The position numbers and the translations under genes were made by a program. Under the pieces are notes generated by a model that was not told where the DNA came from, did not search any database, and saw nothing but the letters and a program-made list of their open reading frames with translations. A DNA stretch of 64,000 nt from an uncultured Rhodospirillaceae bacterium (GTDB lineage: Bacteria > Pseudomonadota > Alphaproteobacteria > Rhodospirillales > Magnetospirillaceae): NCBI GenBank assembly GCA_937887565.1, contig CALABS010000077.1, forward strand, positions 124,001 through 188,000, in the 5' to 3' direction. This document shows positions 16,874-24,608 of the stretch, in pieces. Position 1 is the stretch's first letter. Each line of letters opens with the position of its first letter.

Positions 16874-17728
16874 TCAGGCCCAGTGCTTGTCGATGAAGAC
16901 GGCGACGAACAGCAGCAGCAGATAGGGAATCGAGGCGGCGAAGTTCCACCCCGCCCATCGGCGGCTGGGATCGGCCACCAGCCGCAGGTTGAGCGCCAGC
17001 AGGGTGGCTCCGGCCAGGGCCGCGACCGCCGCGTAGGGAGCGCCCAGCAATTCCAGCGCCACCGGCGCCAGGCTGGCCGCCACCAGCGCCGCCGAGTTGC
17101 CGAGGATCAGCCAGGCGGTGCGCTTCTCCCCCGCCACCACCGGCAACATGGGCACGCCGGCGGCGCGGTAGTCGTCGGCCAGCAGGATGGCCAGCGACCA
17201 GAAGTGGCTGGGGGTCCACAGGAACAGCACCACCGCCAGCAGGGCCGGCAGCAGCCACTGGGTCGGCTCGACCGCCGCCGCCCCGGCCAGCACCGCGAAG
17301 CTGCCGGCGGCACCGCCCCAGACGATGTTGGTCCAGCTGCGCCGCTTCAGCCACACGGTGTAGATCACCGCATAGACGAAGGCGCCCAGGAATAGGTGCA
17401 GCGCCACCACCCAGTTGAAGGCCAGCACCGCCACCGCCAGCCCGGCGGCCATCAGGCCGGCGGCCATGGCGAGCGCGGCGGCCGGGGCGACCGCGCCGGT
17501 CGCCAGGGGGCGGTGGCGGGTGCGGCGCATGCGGGCGTCGATGTCGCGGTCCCAGACGTGGTTGAACACCGCCGACGCCCCCGACCCCAGCACCATGGCC
17601 ACGATCAGGGCCAGCGTCGGCGCCAGCCGCACCTCGTCGGCGACGGCGGCGTAGCCGGTGACGGCGGTCAGCGCGATCATGAAGGCGATGCGCAGCTTCA
17701 TCAGTTCCATGGTCTGGCGCATGGTCAT
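16874..17728 (-). CDS. ctaB: protoheme IX farnesyltransferase (heme O synthase)
   Basis: This 284-residue polytopic membrane protein of the UbiA superfamily has the prenyl-diphosphate/Mg motif NHVWDRDIDARMRRTRHRPL around residues 50-69 and a second aspartate region near DDYRAAGVPMLP. It adds a farnesyl group to heme b, giving heme O for heme-copper oxidases. The ATG at 17728 follows AAGGAGG. The DUF420 gene ends 14 bases upstream, and the group probably forms one transcript supporting terminal oxidase assembly, although no oxidase subunit gene is in the window. Confidence 0.93.
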   Translation of the reverse strand: MTMRQTMELMKLRIAFMIALTAVTGYAAVADEVRLAPTLALIVAMVLGSGASAVFNHVWDRDIDARMRRTRHRPLATGAVAPAAALAMAAGLMAAGLAVAVLAFNWVVALHLFLGAFVYAVIYTVWLKRRSWTNIVWGGAAGSFAVLAGAAAVEPTQWLLPALLAVVLFLWTPSHFWSLAILLADDYRAAGVPMLPVVAGEKRTAWLILGNSAALVAASLAPVALELLGAPYAAVAALAGATLLALNLRLVADPSRRWAGWNFAASIPYLLLLFVAVFIDKHWA

Positions 17729-17742
17729 GGCGCACGCCTCCT

Positions 17743-18165
17743 TCAGGTGTAGACGTGATAGAGCAGCGTGTAGACGACGACCCCGGACGCGCTGACATAG
17801 AGCCACAGCGGCAAGGTCACCCGGGCCAGCCCCCGGTGAACGTCGAACCGGCCGCGCAGCGCCCGCCACAGGGTCATGCCGACCAGCGGCGCGATCAGCG
17901 CGGCCAGGACCACGTGGCTGACCAGCAGGGCGTAATAGGCCGGACGCACCCAGCCCTGTCCCTTGAACACGAAGATGGGGGCGGTGACGTGATAGGCCAT
18001 ATAGGCCAGAAGGAACAGCCCGCTGACCGCGACTGCCGCCAGCATGACGGTGCGGTGGGCGGTCCGCCGCCCACGCCGGACCAGGATGAACCCGGCCAGC
18101 AGCAGCATCAGCGCCAGCGCGTTCAGCGAGGCGGTGACGTGGGGAAGGATGTGGGCGCTCTCCAT
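17743..18165 (-). CDS. DUF420 membrane protein (CtaM-like)
   Basis: This 140-residue protein has four hydrophobic segments and the histidine-rich boundaries typical of DUF420 (HxxxN near the first helix, MAYHVT, LLVSHVVLA, LYHVYT at the C-terminus). The Bacillus/Staphylococcus homologue CtaM is needed for maturation of heme A/O oxidases. Location next to heme O synthase agrees with a role in oxidase biogenesis. The small ORF at 18172-18282 ends six bases upstream on the same strand. Confidence 0.87.
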   Translation of the reverse strand: MESAHILPHVTASLNALALMLLLAGFILVRRGRRTAHRTVMLAAVAVSGLFLLAYMAYHVTAPIFVFKGQGWVRPAYYALLVSHVVLAALIAPLVGMTLWRALRGRFDVHRGLARVTLPLWLYVSASGVVVYTLLYHVYT

Positions 18166-18171
18166 GGGGCG

Positions 18172-18282
18172 TCAGCCGCCGGCCATGGCGCCGAACCGGG
18201 CGATGGTGGCGGCGTAAAGGGCCACCGCCACCGTCGCCGCCACCGCCAATGTGATCACGATCCGCCGCCGCCTGTTGGTCAT
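18172..18282 (-). CDS. 36-residue single-pass membrane peptide
   Basis: An ATG frame of 36 codons encodes a basic N-terminus (MTNRRRR), one hydrophobic stretch of about 20 residues (IVITLAVAATVAVALYAATI) and a short tail. It has a GGAGGGG ribosome site and ends six bases before the DUF420 gene. The arrangement of a tiny membrane peptide at the head of a DUF420-heme O synthase operon resembles small oxidase-assembly or oxidase-subunit peptides, but I do not recognise a family. Being short, it could be missed by automatic annotation. Confidence 0.6.
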   Translation of the reverse strand: MTNRRRRIVITLAVAATVAVALYAATIARFGAMAGG

Positions 18283-18474
18283 GGGTATGGTCCCCTCCGG
18301 GTTGTCCGACCACCTCGAAGGGGTATTTGGGGGGGCCGCCGGGGCGGGAAAAGGGGGATAATGTGCATATTGAATTCGCGTTCATCACCGTGACAGCGAT
18401 TGTTCACGTGCCGCGCCAACGGCGTTCACGTCGCCGGCCTATAAGGGGCATACCTAGGTCAAGGGGGCGGAGAC

Positions 18475-19803
18475 ATGGCTAGTGGTTCGCGGCGGGTGCC
18501 CTGTTCGGTCACCAAATCGCTCTTTCTGTCCTATGCGGTCATCGCCCTGGCCGCCGCGGCGGTGGCGGCCGGGGCCGCCGGCTCGCTGCGCCTGACCACC
18601 GCCCTGGCGGTCGTCGGCGTGGTGGCCGCGACGACCCAGGTCATCTGGCTGCGGCGAGGGTTGCGCAGCGTCGACAAGGCGGTCGCGGCGCTGGACGCCG
18701 CCGCCGCCGGGGTGCTCGACCGCCGCATCACCGGCATCCGCGGCCACGGGCGCATGGGCCGCATGCTGCACGACATCAACCGGCTGCTCGACCTGACCGA
18801 GGCCTTCACCAAGGAAGCCAACGCGGCCATGGCCTACACCGCCCAGGGCCGCTATTTCCGCAACATCCTGCTGGAGGGGATGGTGGGAGAGTTCGCCGAT
18901 CACGCCCGCGTCATCAACAGCGCCCAGACCGCCATGGCGGACAAGAGCCGCACCTTCACCGACGAGGCGTCGCGCATCGGCAATTCCATCAAGGAGACCA
19001 GCCAGGCCGTCGCCTCGACCGCCACCGAGATGGAAGCCACGGCGCGCCAGATGTCGGACATCGCCGGGCAGGCCAGCGGCCAGTCCGCCCGGGTCGCCCA
19101 GGCGGCCGAGGACGCCTCGGCCAACGTGGAGGCGGTCGCCGCCGCCGTCGAGCAGGTGGCGGGCGGCATCCGGCAGGTGGCGTCCAGCATCGAGGACGCC
19201 GCTTCGCTGGCCAAGCGAACCGTCGACATGGCCACCACCACCGACGGCGCCATCCGGGGCCTGGCCGACGCCGCCGAACGCATCGGCGAGGTGGTGACGC
19301 TGATCAGCGACATCGCCGGCCAGACCAACCTCCTGGCCCTGAACGCCACCATCGAGGCGGCGCGGGCCGGCGAGGCCGGCAAGGGATTCGCGGTGGTGGC
19401 CGGCGAGGTCAAGAGCCTGGCCAACCAGACCGCCAAGGCCACCGGCGAGATCGCCACCCAGATCGCCGGCATCCGCGAGGCCACGGAGACCGCGGTCCAG
19501 GCGGTGCGCACCATCGCCGGCATGATCCACGACATCGACGCCAATGCCACCGGCATCGCCGTCACCACGGCCGAGCAGAGCACGGCGGTGATCGAGATCA
19601 GCCGGCGCATGCACGACGTCGCCGGCGGCGTACAGGTGGTGGCGGGGACCATCGCCCAGGTGGCGGAGGTGGTCGGGACCGCCACCGAGGCCGCCGATCA
19701 GGTTCTGATGGCGGCGGGCGACCTTGCCCAGCGCACGGTGTCCATGAACTCGGACATCGATTCCTTCGTCGGGCGGGTCAGCGCCGGGGCGCGGCGGCAA
19801 TAA
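18475..19803 (+). CDS. methyl-accepting chemotaxis-like signalling protein
   Basis: This 442-residue protein starts with two closely spaced transmembrane helices (about residues 15-35 and 39-58) and so lacks a periplasmic sensory domain. A linker follows, and then a long helical MCP signalling domain with the hairpin tip IAGQTNLLALNATIEAAR and GKGFAVVAGEVKSLA. That tip binds CheA/CheW in receptor arrays. No C-terminal CheR/CheB pentapeptide is seen. It may sense an intracellular or membrane-associated signal. It is monocistronic, and no che genes are adjacent; a cheZ gene lies 31 kb away. Confidence 0.9.
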   Translation: MASGSRRVPCSVTKSLFLSYAVIALAAAAVAAGAAGSLRLTTALAVVGVVAATTQVIWLRRGLRSVDKAVAALDAAAAGVLDRRITGIRGHGRMGRMLHDINRLLDLTEAFTKEANAAMAYTAQGRYFRNILLEGMVGEFADHARVINSAQTAMADKSRTFTDEASRIGNSIKETSQAVASTATEMEATARQMSDIAGQASGQSARVAQAAEDASANVEAVAAAVEQVAGGIRQVASSIEDAASLAKRTVDMATTTDGAIRGLADAAERIGEVVTLISDIAGQTNLLALNATIEAARAGEAGKGFAVVAGEVKSLANQTAKATGEIATQIAGIREATETAVQAVRTIAGMIHDIDANATGIAVTTAEQSTAVIEISRRMHDVAGGVQVVAGTIAQVAEVVGTATEAADQVLMAAGDLAQRTVSMNSDIDSFVGRVSAGARRQ

Positions 19804-19933
19804 TCGGCCACGGTGACAATCGGCGGACATTCTTTCGGGTCATTGCGCCGCTCCCCGCGCAAGGCGTAGCGTTGTCGAAAAACTCCATCGAAAGCGACCA
19901 AGTCGCAACAACGCCCCGTGGAGGATTTCGCCC

Positions 19934-20731
19934 ATGCGCCCCGTCATCCATCCCTATTCCCATGCCGCCATCGCGGCGACGGCCGAGCCGTTGCCCGAGA
20001 CGCGGTTGGTGTCGGTCGCCCGCTCCAGCACCTGGCTGGCGCGCGGCTTCGACGACCTGCGCGCCTATCCCGCCATCAGCCTGGGCTATGGCGCCCTGTT
20101 CGCCGCCGTCGGCTGGCTCTTGACCTTCGGCCTGCACGGCCTGGGCATGGATTCCCTGATCCTGCCGCTGGCCTCGGGGTTCCTGCTGGTGGCGCCGTTG
20201 GCGGCCGTCGGCCTTTACGAGGTCAGCCGCCGCCGCGAGGCCGGCGAGGCGGTCGCCCTCCGCCATGCCCTGGCCGCGATCGGCGGCAACCGCCAGATGG
20301 CCGATCTCGGCCTGGTGCTGATGCTGCTGTTCTTCGTGTGGTTCCAACTGGCGATGATCATCTTCGCGCTGTTCTTCGGCGGCAGCCCGCCGGGCCTCGG
20401 CGAGTTCGTTCCCCAGGTCCTGTCGGCGCCGCAGGGGATGCCGTTCCTGGCCGCCGGCACCGTCGTCGGCGGCGCGGTCGCCACCGCGGCGTTCAGCATC
20501 TCGGTGGTCTCCATGCCCATGCTGCTGGAGCGCCGGGTGTCGGTGCTGACCGCCATGCGCGCCAGCCTCCGCTCGGTATGGCTGAACCGGCGAATGATGG
20601 TGGGCTGGGCCGCGACCCTGGCCGCGCTGGGCTTCCTGGGCATGGCCTTCTTCTTCGTCGGCTTGGCGGTGACGCTGCCGGTCGCCGCCCATGCCAGCTG
20701 GCACGCCTACCGCGACCTGGTGGGCCGGTAG
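19934..20731 (+). CDS. DUF2189 integral membrane protein
   Basis: This 265-residue protein has around six hydrophobic helices and the DUF2189 features: an N-terminal AWLARGFDDLRAYP-like segment (here STWLARGFDDLRAYPAISLG), LLVAPLAAVGLYEVSRRRE, and ISVVSMPMLLERRV near residue 195. The family is widespread in Proteobacteria and sometimes annotated as cytochrome-c-oxidase-like, without experimental function. The gene ends one base before a structured repeat that fills the gap to the convergent TPR gene. Confidence 0.82.
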   Translation: MRPVIHPYSHAAIAATAEPLPETRLVSVARSSTWLARGFDDLRAYPAISLGYGALFAAVGWLLTFGLHGLGMDSLILPLASGFLLVAPLAAVGLYEVSRRREAGEAVALRHALAAIGGNRQMADLGLVLMLLFFVWFQLAMIIFALFFGGSPPGLGEFVPQVLSAPQGMPFLAAGTVVGGAVATAAFSISVVSMPMLLERRVSVLTAMRASLRSVWLNRRMMVGWAATLAALGFLGMAFFFVGLAVTLPVAAHASWHAYRDLVGR

Positions 20732-20732
20732 G

Positions 20733-20882
20733 TTATACCATATCCCGGTGAGACCAACTCACCGGGATATGGTTAGGCGCAAGGCGCCGCGCGGCTTATG
20801 CCGCGGAAGGCAAGGGCCACGGAGGTGGCCCGCCCGCCGCCTGTGGGCGCTGCGGATCGGTTGCGATCCGCGGGATATGGTC
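20733..20882. repeat. 150-bp multi-hairpin intergenic element
   Basis: The whole gap between two convergent genes is made of consecutive inverted repeats. ACCATATCCCGGTGAG pairs with CTCACCGGGATATGGT (20738-20773). Next come GCGCAAGGCGC, a GCGGCTTATGCCGC hairpin, GGGCCACGGAGGTGGCCC, and GCGGATCGGTTGCGATCCGC (ending near 20870). The last is followed by GGGATATGGT, which could also pair with the left end. It looks like a compound REP/BIME-type element or a bidirectional terminator. Confidence 0.75.
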
Positions 20883-22418
20883 CTACTCGTCGGCCCAGTG
20901 GGGGTCGATGACCTGGCGGCCCTTGCGGTCCTCGGCCAGCTTGCGGGCCTTGGCGAGGTTGCGGGCCGCCACCTGGGCCGGCCCCTTGCGGCCGTGGGCC
21001 TGGAACACCTCCAGCGCCCCGGCGAAGGCGGCGACCGCGTCGGTGATGTGGCGCGCGCCGCCCGAATGCTTGTCGAGCAGGAACAGGGCGCTGCCCAGGG
21101 TGTTCTGGATCGCCGCCCAGGCCAGGGGCGTGCGGTCGCGGGTGCGGATCTCCAGCACCGCCTCGCAGGCGTCGATGGCCCGTTTCAGCACCTCGGCGCT
21201 GCGCAACTGGTCGCCATAGACCTCCAGCACCTGGGCCAGGCTGTGCATGATGTCGGCCCAGCGCTGCGGGTTCTCGGTGCGGGAATAGACCGACAGCGCG
21301 CCCTGCAGCGCCTGCACCGCCTCGCGCAGCAGTTCGGTGTCGCCGGTCAGCAGGTCGAGCCGGTGCAGCACCACCCCCAGCCGGGTCTGGGCCGAGGCCC
21401 ATTCCAGCGGCATGCTGGCCTTGCTCAGCAGCTCCACCGCCCCCCGCCATTCGGCGGCGGCGGCTTCCAGCAGCTCCTGCGCCCGGTCCTTGGCGCGTTC
21501 GGCGCGCAGGGTCAGGGTGGTGGCCACCTGCTTGCGGATCAGGCCCAGTTCCCATTGCGGCTCGTGGCGGGCCAGCCGCTTCTCGCTGGCGCGGTAGGTG
21601 GCGACGGCCTTCTCCAGCCAGGCGTCGGCCTGGGACGGCGGCACCACCTGGGCGGTGGCCACCGCCACGTGGCCGAAGATGGTCTGCACGCTGCGCTGCT
21701 GCGGCATGGACAGTTGCAGCGACGGCTTCGACGCCATGGCCTCCAGCGGCGCGGCCGCCGCCGGCAGCAGCCGGCGTAGGGCTGCCTTCTGCACCTCGGT
21801 GGTGGTGTCGGCGGCGGCCAGAACGGCGGCATACAGCATATCCAGTTGCGCCTCGCTCCAGGCCAGCGGCAACTCGACGCGGGTGGAAACGCCGAACAGG
21901 CCGGTGCGGTCGTCCTCCGCCGCCGAGGCGGTGGCGAAGCGCAGGCGATAGCCGTCCTTGCCGACCTCGCCCCACACCAGCAGGTCGGCGTTGTCCATGG
22001 CCGCCGCCTGGCGGGTGGCCGCGACCACGGCGGCCACCTGGGCGGGGTCCTCCATGGAATCGAGGGGAAACGGCTTGGGCAGTGGCTTGACGGTCAGCGC
22101 GGGCTTGGTCCCCAGCGCCCTGTACACCGCCTGCGAGGCGGCGCCGTCGGGGGTGTCGCCGGCCATGGCCGCCACCAGCACGGTGAACACCGGCGGGTCG
22201 GCCGGCGCCGGCGCGGGCTGGCCGTCGGTGGCCTGGGGCGGCTTTGGCGACAGCATCTTGGCGATGGCGTCCAGCAGGCGCGCCAGCCCGCCCGGGGGCG
22301 GGGGCGCCTCGTCGGCGGGCGGCTCCTCGGGGGCGTCGACGCGGCGCGCCGGCAGGTTCAGCGTCGGACGCTGAAGCGGCTTGCGGAATCTGTCGCCTTT
22401 GTTCTCTGACTCGCTCAT
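20883..22418 (-). CDS. TPR-like protein of unknown function
   Basis: This 511-residue protein has a proline-rich N-terminus (about residues 25-80), a middle alpha/beta segment (about 85-200), and a C-terminal run of helical TPR-like repeats (about 290-490, with WEL..VATTLTLRAER, AVQALQGALSVYSR, AIDACEAVLEIRTRDRTPLAWA). The last resemble repeats of long TPR proteins in which each unit ends in a tryptophan- and ALG-containing turn. No signal peptide or membrane segment. It lies 40 bases downstream of ligA on the same strand. No family with known function recognised. Confidence 0.7.
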   Translation of the reverse strand: MSESENKGDRFRKPLQRPTLNLPARRVDAPEEPPADEAPPPPGGLARLLDAIAKMLSPKPPQATDGQPAPAPADPPVFTVLVAAMAGDTPDGAASQAVYRALGTKPALTVKPLPKPFPLDSMEDPAQVAAVVAATRQAAAMDNADLLVWGEVGKDGYRLRFATASAAEDDRTGLFGVSTRVELPLAWSEAQLDMLYAAVLAAADTTTEVQKAALRRLLPAAAAPLEAMASKPSLQLSMPQQRSVQTIFGHVAVATAQVVPPSQADAWLEKAVATYRASEKRLARHEPQWELGLIRKQVATTLTLRAERAKDRAQELLEAAAAEWRGAVELLSKASMPLEWASAQTRLGVVLHRLDLLTGDTELLREAVQALQGALSVYSRTENPQRWADIMHSLAQVLEVYGDQLRSAEVLKRAIDACEAVLEIRTRDRTPLAWAAIQNTLGSALFLLDKHSGGARHITDAVAAFAGALEVFQAHGRKGPAQVAARNLAKARKLAEDRKGRQVIDPHWADE

Positions 22419-22458
22419 TCGCCCGTCATCCGGAGCGGGAAAGGCCTACCCTATAGCC

Positions 22459-24567
22459 TCATCCGCCGCTCAGTTCCAGCCACTGCTCCTCGGTCAGCAC
22501 GGCGACGCCGTGCTTCTCGGCCTCGGCCAGCTTCGATCCCGCCTCGGCGCCGGCCACCACGTAATCGGTCTTCCGCGACACGCTGCCCACCACCTTGGCG
22601 CCCAGCGCCTCGGCGCGGGCCTTGGCCTCGGCGCGGGTCATGGTGGTCAGGGTGCCGGTGAACGCCACCGCCTTGCCGGCCACCGGCGAGGCGGCGGCGG
22701 GACGCGCCGGCGCGGTGATCTCGACCAGCTGCGCCACCAGGTCGTCCAGCGCCGCCAGATTGTGCTCCTCGGCGAAGAATCCCAGGATGTCGGTGGCCAC
22801 CGACGGGCCGATATCCTCCACCGAGATCAGCTCGTGATAGGGGTCGTTCTCGCGCGGGACGGCCGCCAGCATGGAGTCGCGCCAATGGGCGAAGGACCCG
22901 TAATGCCGCGCCAGCCGCTTGGCGGTGGCCTCGCCGACCTGGGGGATGCCAAGCGCGTAGATCAGGCGGTCGAGCGGGATGGTGCGCCGCGCGTCGATGG
23001 CGGCGAACAGCTTGTCCACCGACTTCCTGCCCCAGCCCGGATAGTTCTCGAGGGGCTGCAACGGCCGCCGCCGGTTCGTTTCCTGAAGGCGGAAGATGTC
23101 GGCCGGGGTGCTGACGAATTTCTCCTCCAGAAGGAAGGCGACGTTCTTCTCGCCCAGGCCCTCGATGTCGAAGGCGTCGCGGCTGGCGAAATGGATCAGG
23201 CGCTCGGCCGCCTGCGCCGGGCAGACCAGGCCGCCGGTGCAGCGCCAGGCGGCCATGCCCTCGACCCGCTCGGCATGGCTGCCGCAGACCGGGCAGGCGG
23301 GATGGTCGCCGCCGTCGGGCGTCAGCGCCGCCAGCATGGAGAATTCCAGCGGCCCGCGCTCCTTGCCGGCCACCGGCCCGACCACCTGCGGGATGACGTC
23401 GCCGGCCCGCTGGATGACCACGGTGTCGCCGGCGCGGATGTCCTTGCGGCGGATGTCGTCCTCGTTGTGGAGCGTGGCGCGGGCGACCACCACGCCGCCC
23501 ACATTGACCGGCTCCAGGTCGGCCCAGGGCGTCAGCACGCCGGTGCGGCCGACCGAGATGTGGATGGCCTTGAGCAGCGTGATGGCCTGCTCGGCGGGGA
23601 ATTTGTGGGCGATGGCCCAGCGCGGGCTGCGCTCCTTCATGCCCAGCCGCGCCTGCCAATCGAAGCGGTCCACCTTGTAGACCACGCCGTCGATGTCGTA
23701 GGGCAGGCCGGCGCGTTGGTCGCCGACGCGGTGGTAGAAGGCCAAGAGCGCCTCGATGTCGGGGCAGGGGGTGGCCAGCGGATTGACCTTGAAGCCCCAG
23801 CCCCGCAGGCGTTCCAGGAAATGGGAATGGGTGTCGGCCACCGGCTCCGAGACCTCGCCCAGGGCGTAGGCGAACAGGCTCAAGGGGCGGGTGGCGGTGA
23901 CGCGGGGGTCGAGCTGGCGCAACGAGCCGGCGGCGGCGTTGCGCGGATTGGCGAAGACCTTGCCCCCCTGCGCCTGCTGGCGGGCGTTCAGCGCCGCGAA
24001 ATCGGCCTTGGTCATGTAGACCTCGCCGCGCACCTCCAGCACCCGGGGGGCGTCCGCGATCTCCTTGGGCACGTCGGCCAGGGTCGTCAGGTTGGCGGTG
24101 ACGTCCTCGCCCTCGGCGCCGTCGCCGCGCGTCGCCCCCTGGACGAAGCGGCCGTCCTCGTAGCGCAGGCTGATGGACAGGCCGTCGATCTTGGGTTCGG
24201 CCACCAAGTGCACCGGCTGGTCGGGCGGCAGGTTCAGGAAGCGGCGGACGCGGCCGACGAATTCGCGGGCATCCTCGTCGTCGAAGGCGTTGTCCAGCGA
24301 CAGCATGGGTAGGGCGTGGCGGACCTTGCCGAAGCCTTCGGCGGGAGCGGCGCCGACGCCGCGGGTCGGGCTGGCGGCGGTGGCGAGGGCGGGGAACCGC
24401 GCCTCGATGTCCACCAGCCGCCGCTTGGCGGCGTCATAGGTGGCGTCGTCCACCTCGGGAGCATCGTGGGTGTGGTAGGCAAGGTCCCAGCGGCGGACCT
24501 TGTCCGCCAGCTCGTCATGCTCGGTTCGCGCCTCGTCCGGCGTCAGGGAATCCACGGGTATGGTCAT
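22459..24567 (-). CDS. ligA: NAD-dependent DNA ligase LigA
   Basis: This 702-residue protein has the complete LigA architecture: an N-terminal Ia domain, an adenylation domain with the active-site lysine in EPKIDGLS (about residue 122), an OB fold, a four-cysteine zinc finger (CPVCG...CTGGLVCPAQ, about residues 423-446), helix-hairpin-helix repeats and a C-terminal BRCT domain. It seals nicks in replication and repair using NAD+. It lies 41 bases downstream of a histidine kinase gene and is followed by a TPR gene. The length is normal for alphaproteobacteria. Confidence 0.97.
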   Translation of the reverse strand: MTIPVDSLTPDEARTEHDELADKVRRWDLAYHTHDAPEVDDATYDAAKRRLVDIEARFPALATAASPTRGVGAAPAEGFGKVRHALPMLSLDNAFDDEDAREFVGRVRRFLNLPPDQPVHLVAEPKIDGLSISLRYEDGRFVQGATRGDGAEGEDVTANLTTLADVPKEIADAPRVLEVRGEVYMTKADFAALNARQQAQGGKVFANPRNAAAGSLRQLDPRVTATRPLSLFAYALGEVSEPVADTHSHFLERLRGWGFKVNPLATPCPDIEALLAFYHRVGDQRAGLPYDIDGVVYKVDRFDWQARLGMKERSPRWAIAHKFPAEQAITLLKAIHISVGRTGVLTPWADLEPVNVGGVVVARATLHNEDDIRRKDIRAGDTVVIQRAGDVIPQVVGPVAGKERGPLEFSMLAALTPDGGDHPACPVCGSHAERVEGMAAWRCTGGLVCPAQAAERLIHFASRDAFDIEGLGEKNVAFLLEEKFVSTPADIFRLQETNRRRPLQPLENYPGWGRKSVDKLFAAIDARRTIPLDRLIYALGIPQVGEATAKRLARHYGSFAHWRDSMLAAVPRENDPYHELISVEDIGPSVATDILGFFAEEHNLAALDDLVAQLVEITAPARPAAASPVAGKAVAFTGTLTTMTRAEAKARAEALGAKVVGSVSRKTDYVVAGAEAGSKLAEAEKHGVAVLTEEQWLELSGG

Positions 24568-24608
24568 GGCCGGGAATGTAGCCCGCGCCGGGGCGCGAGG
24601 CTAGTGAC

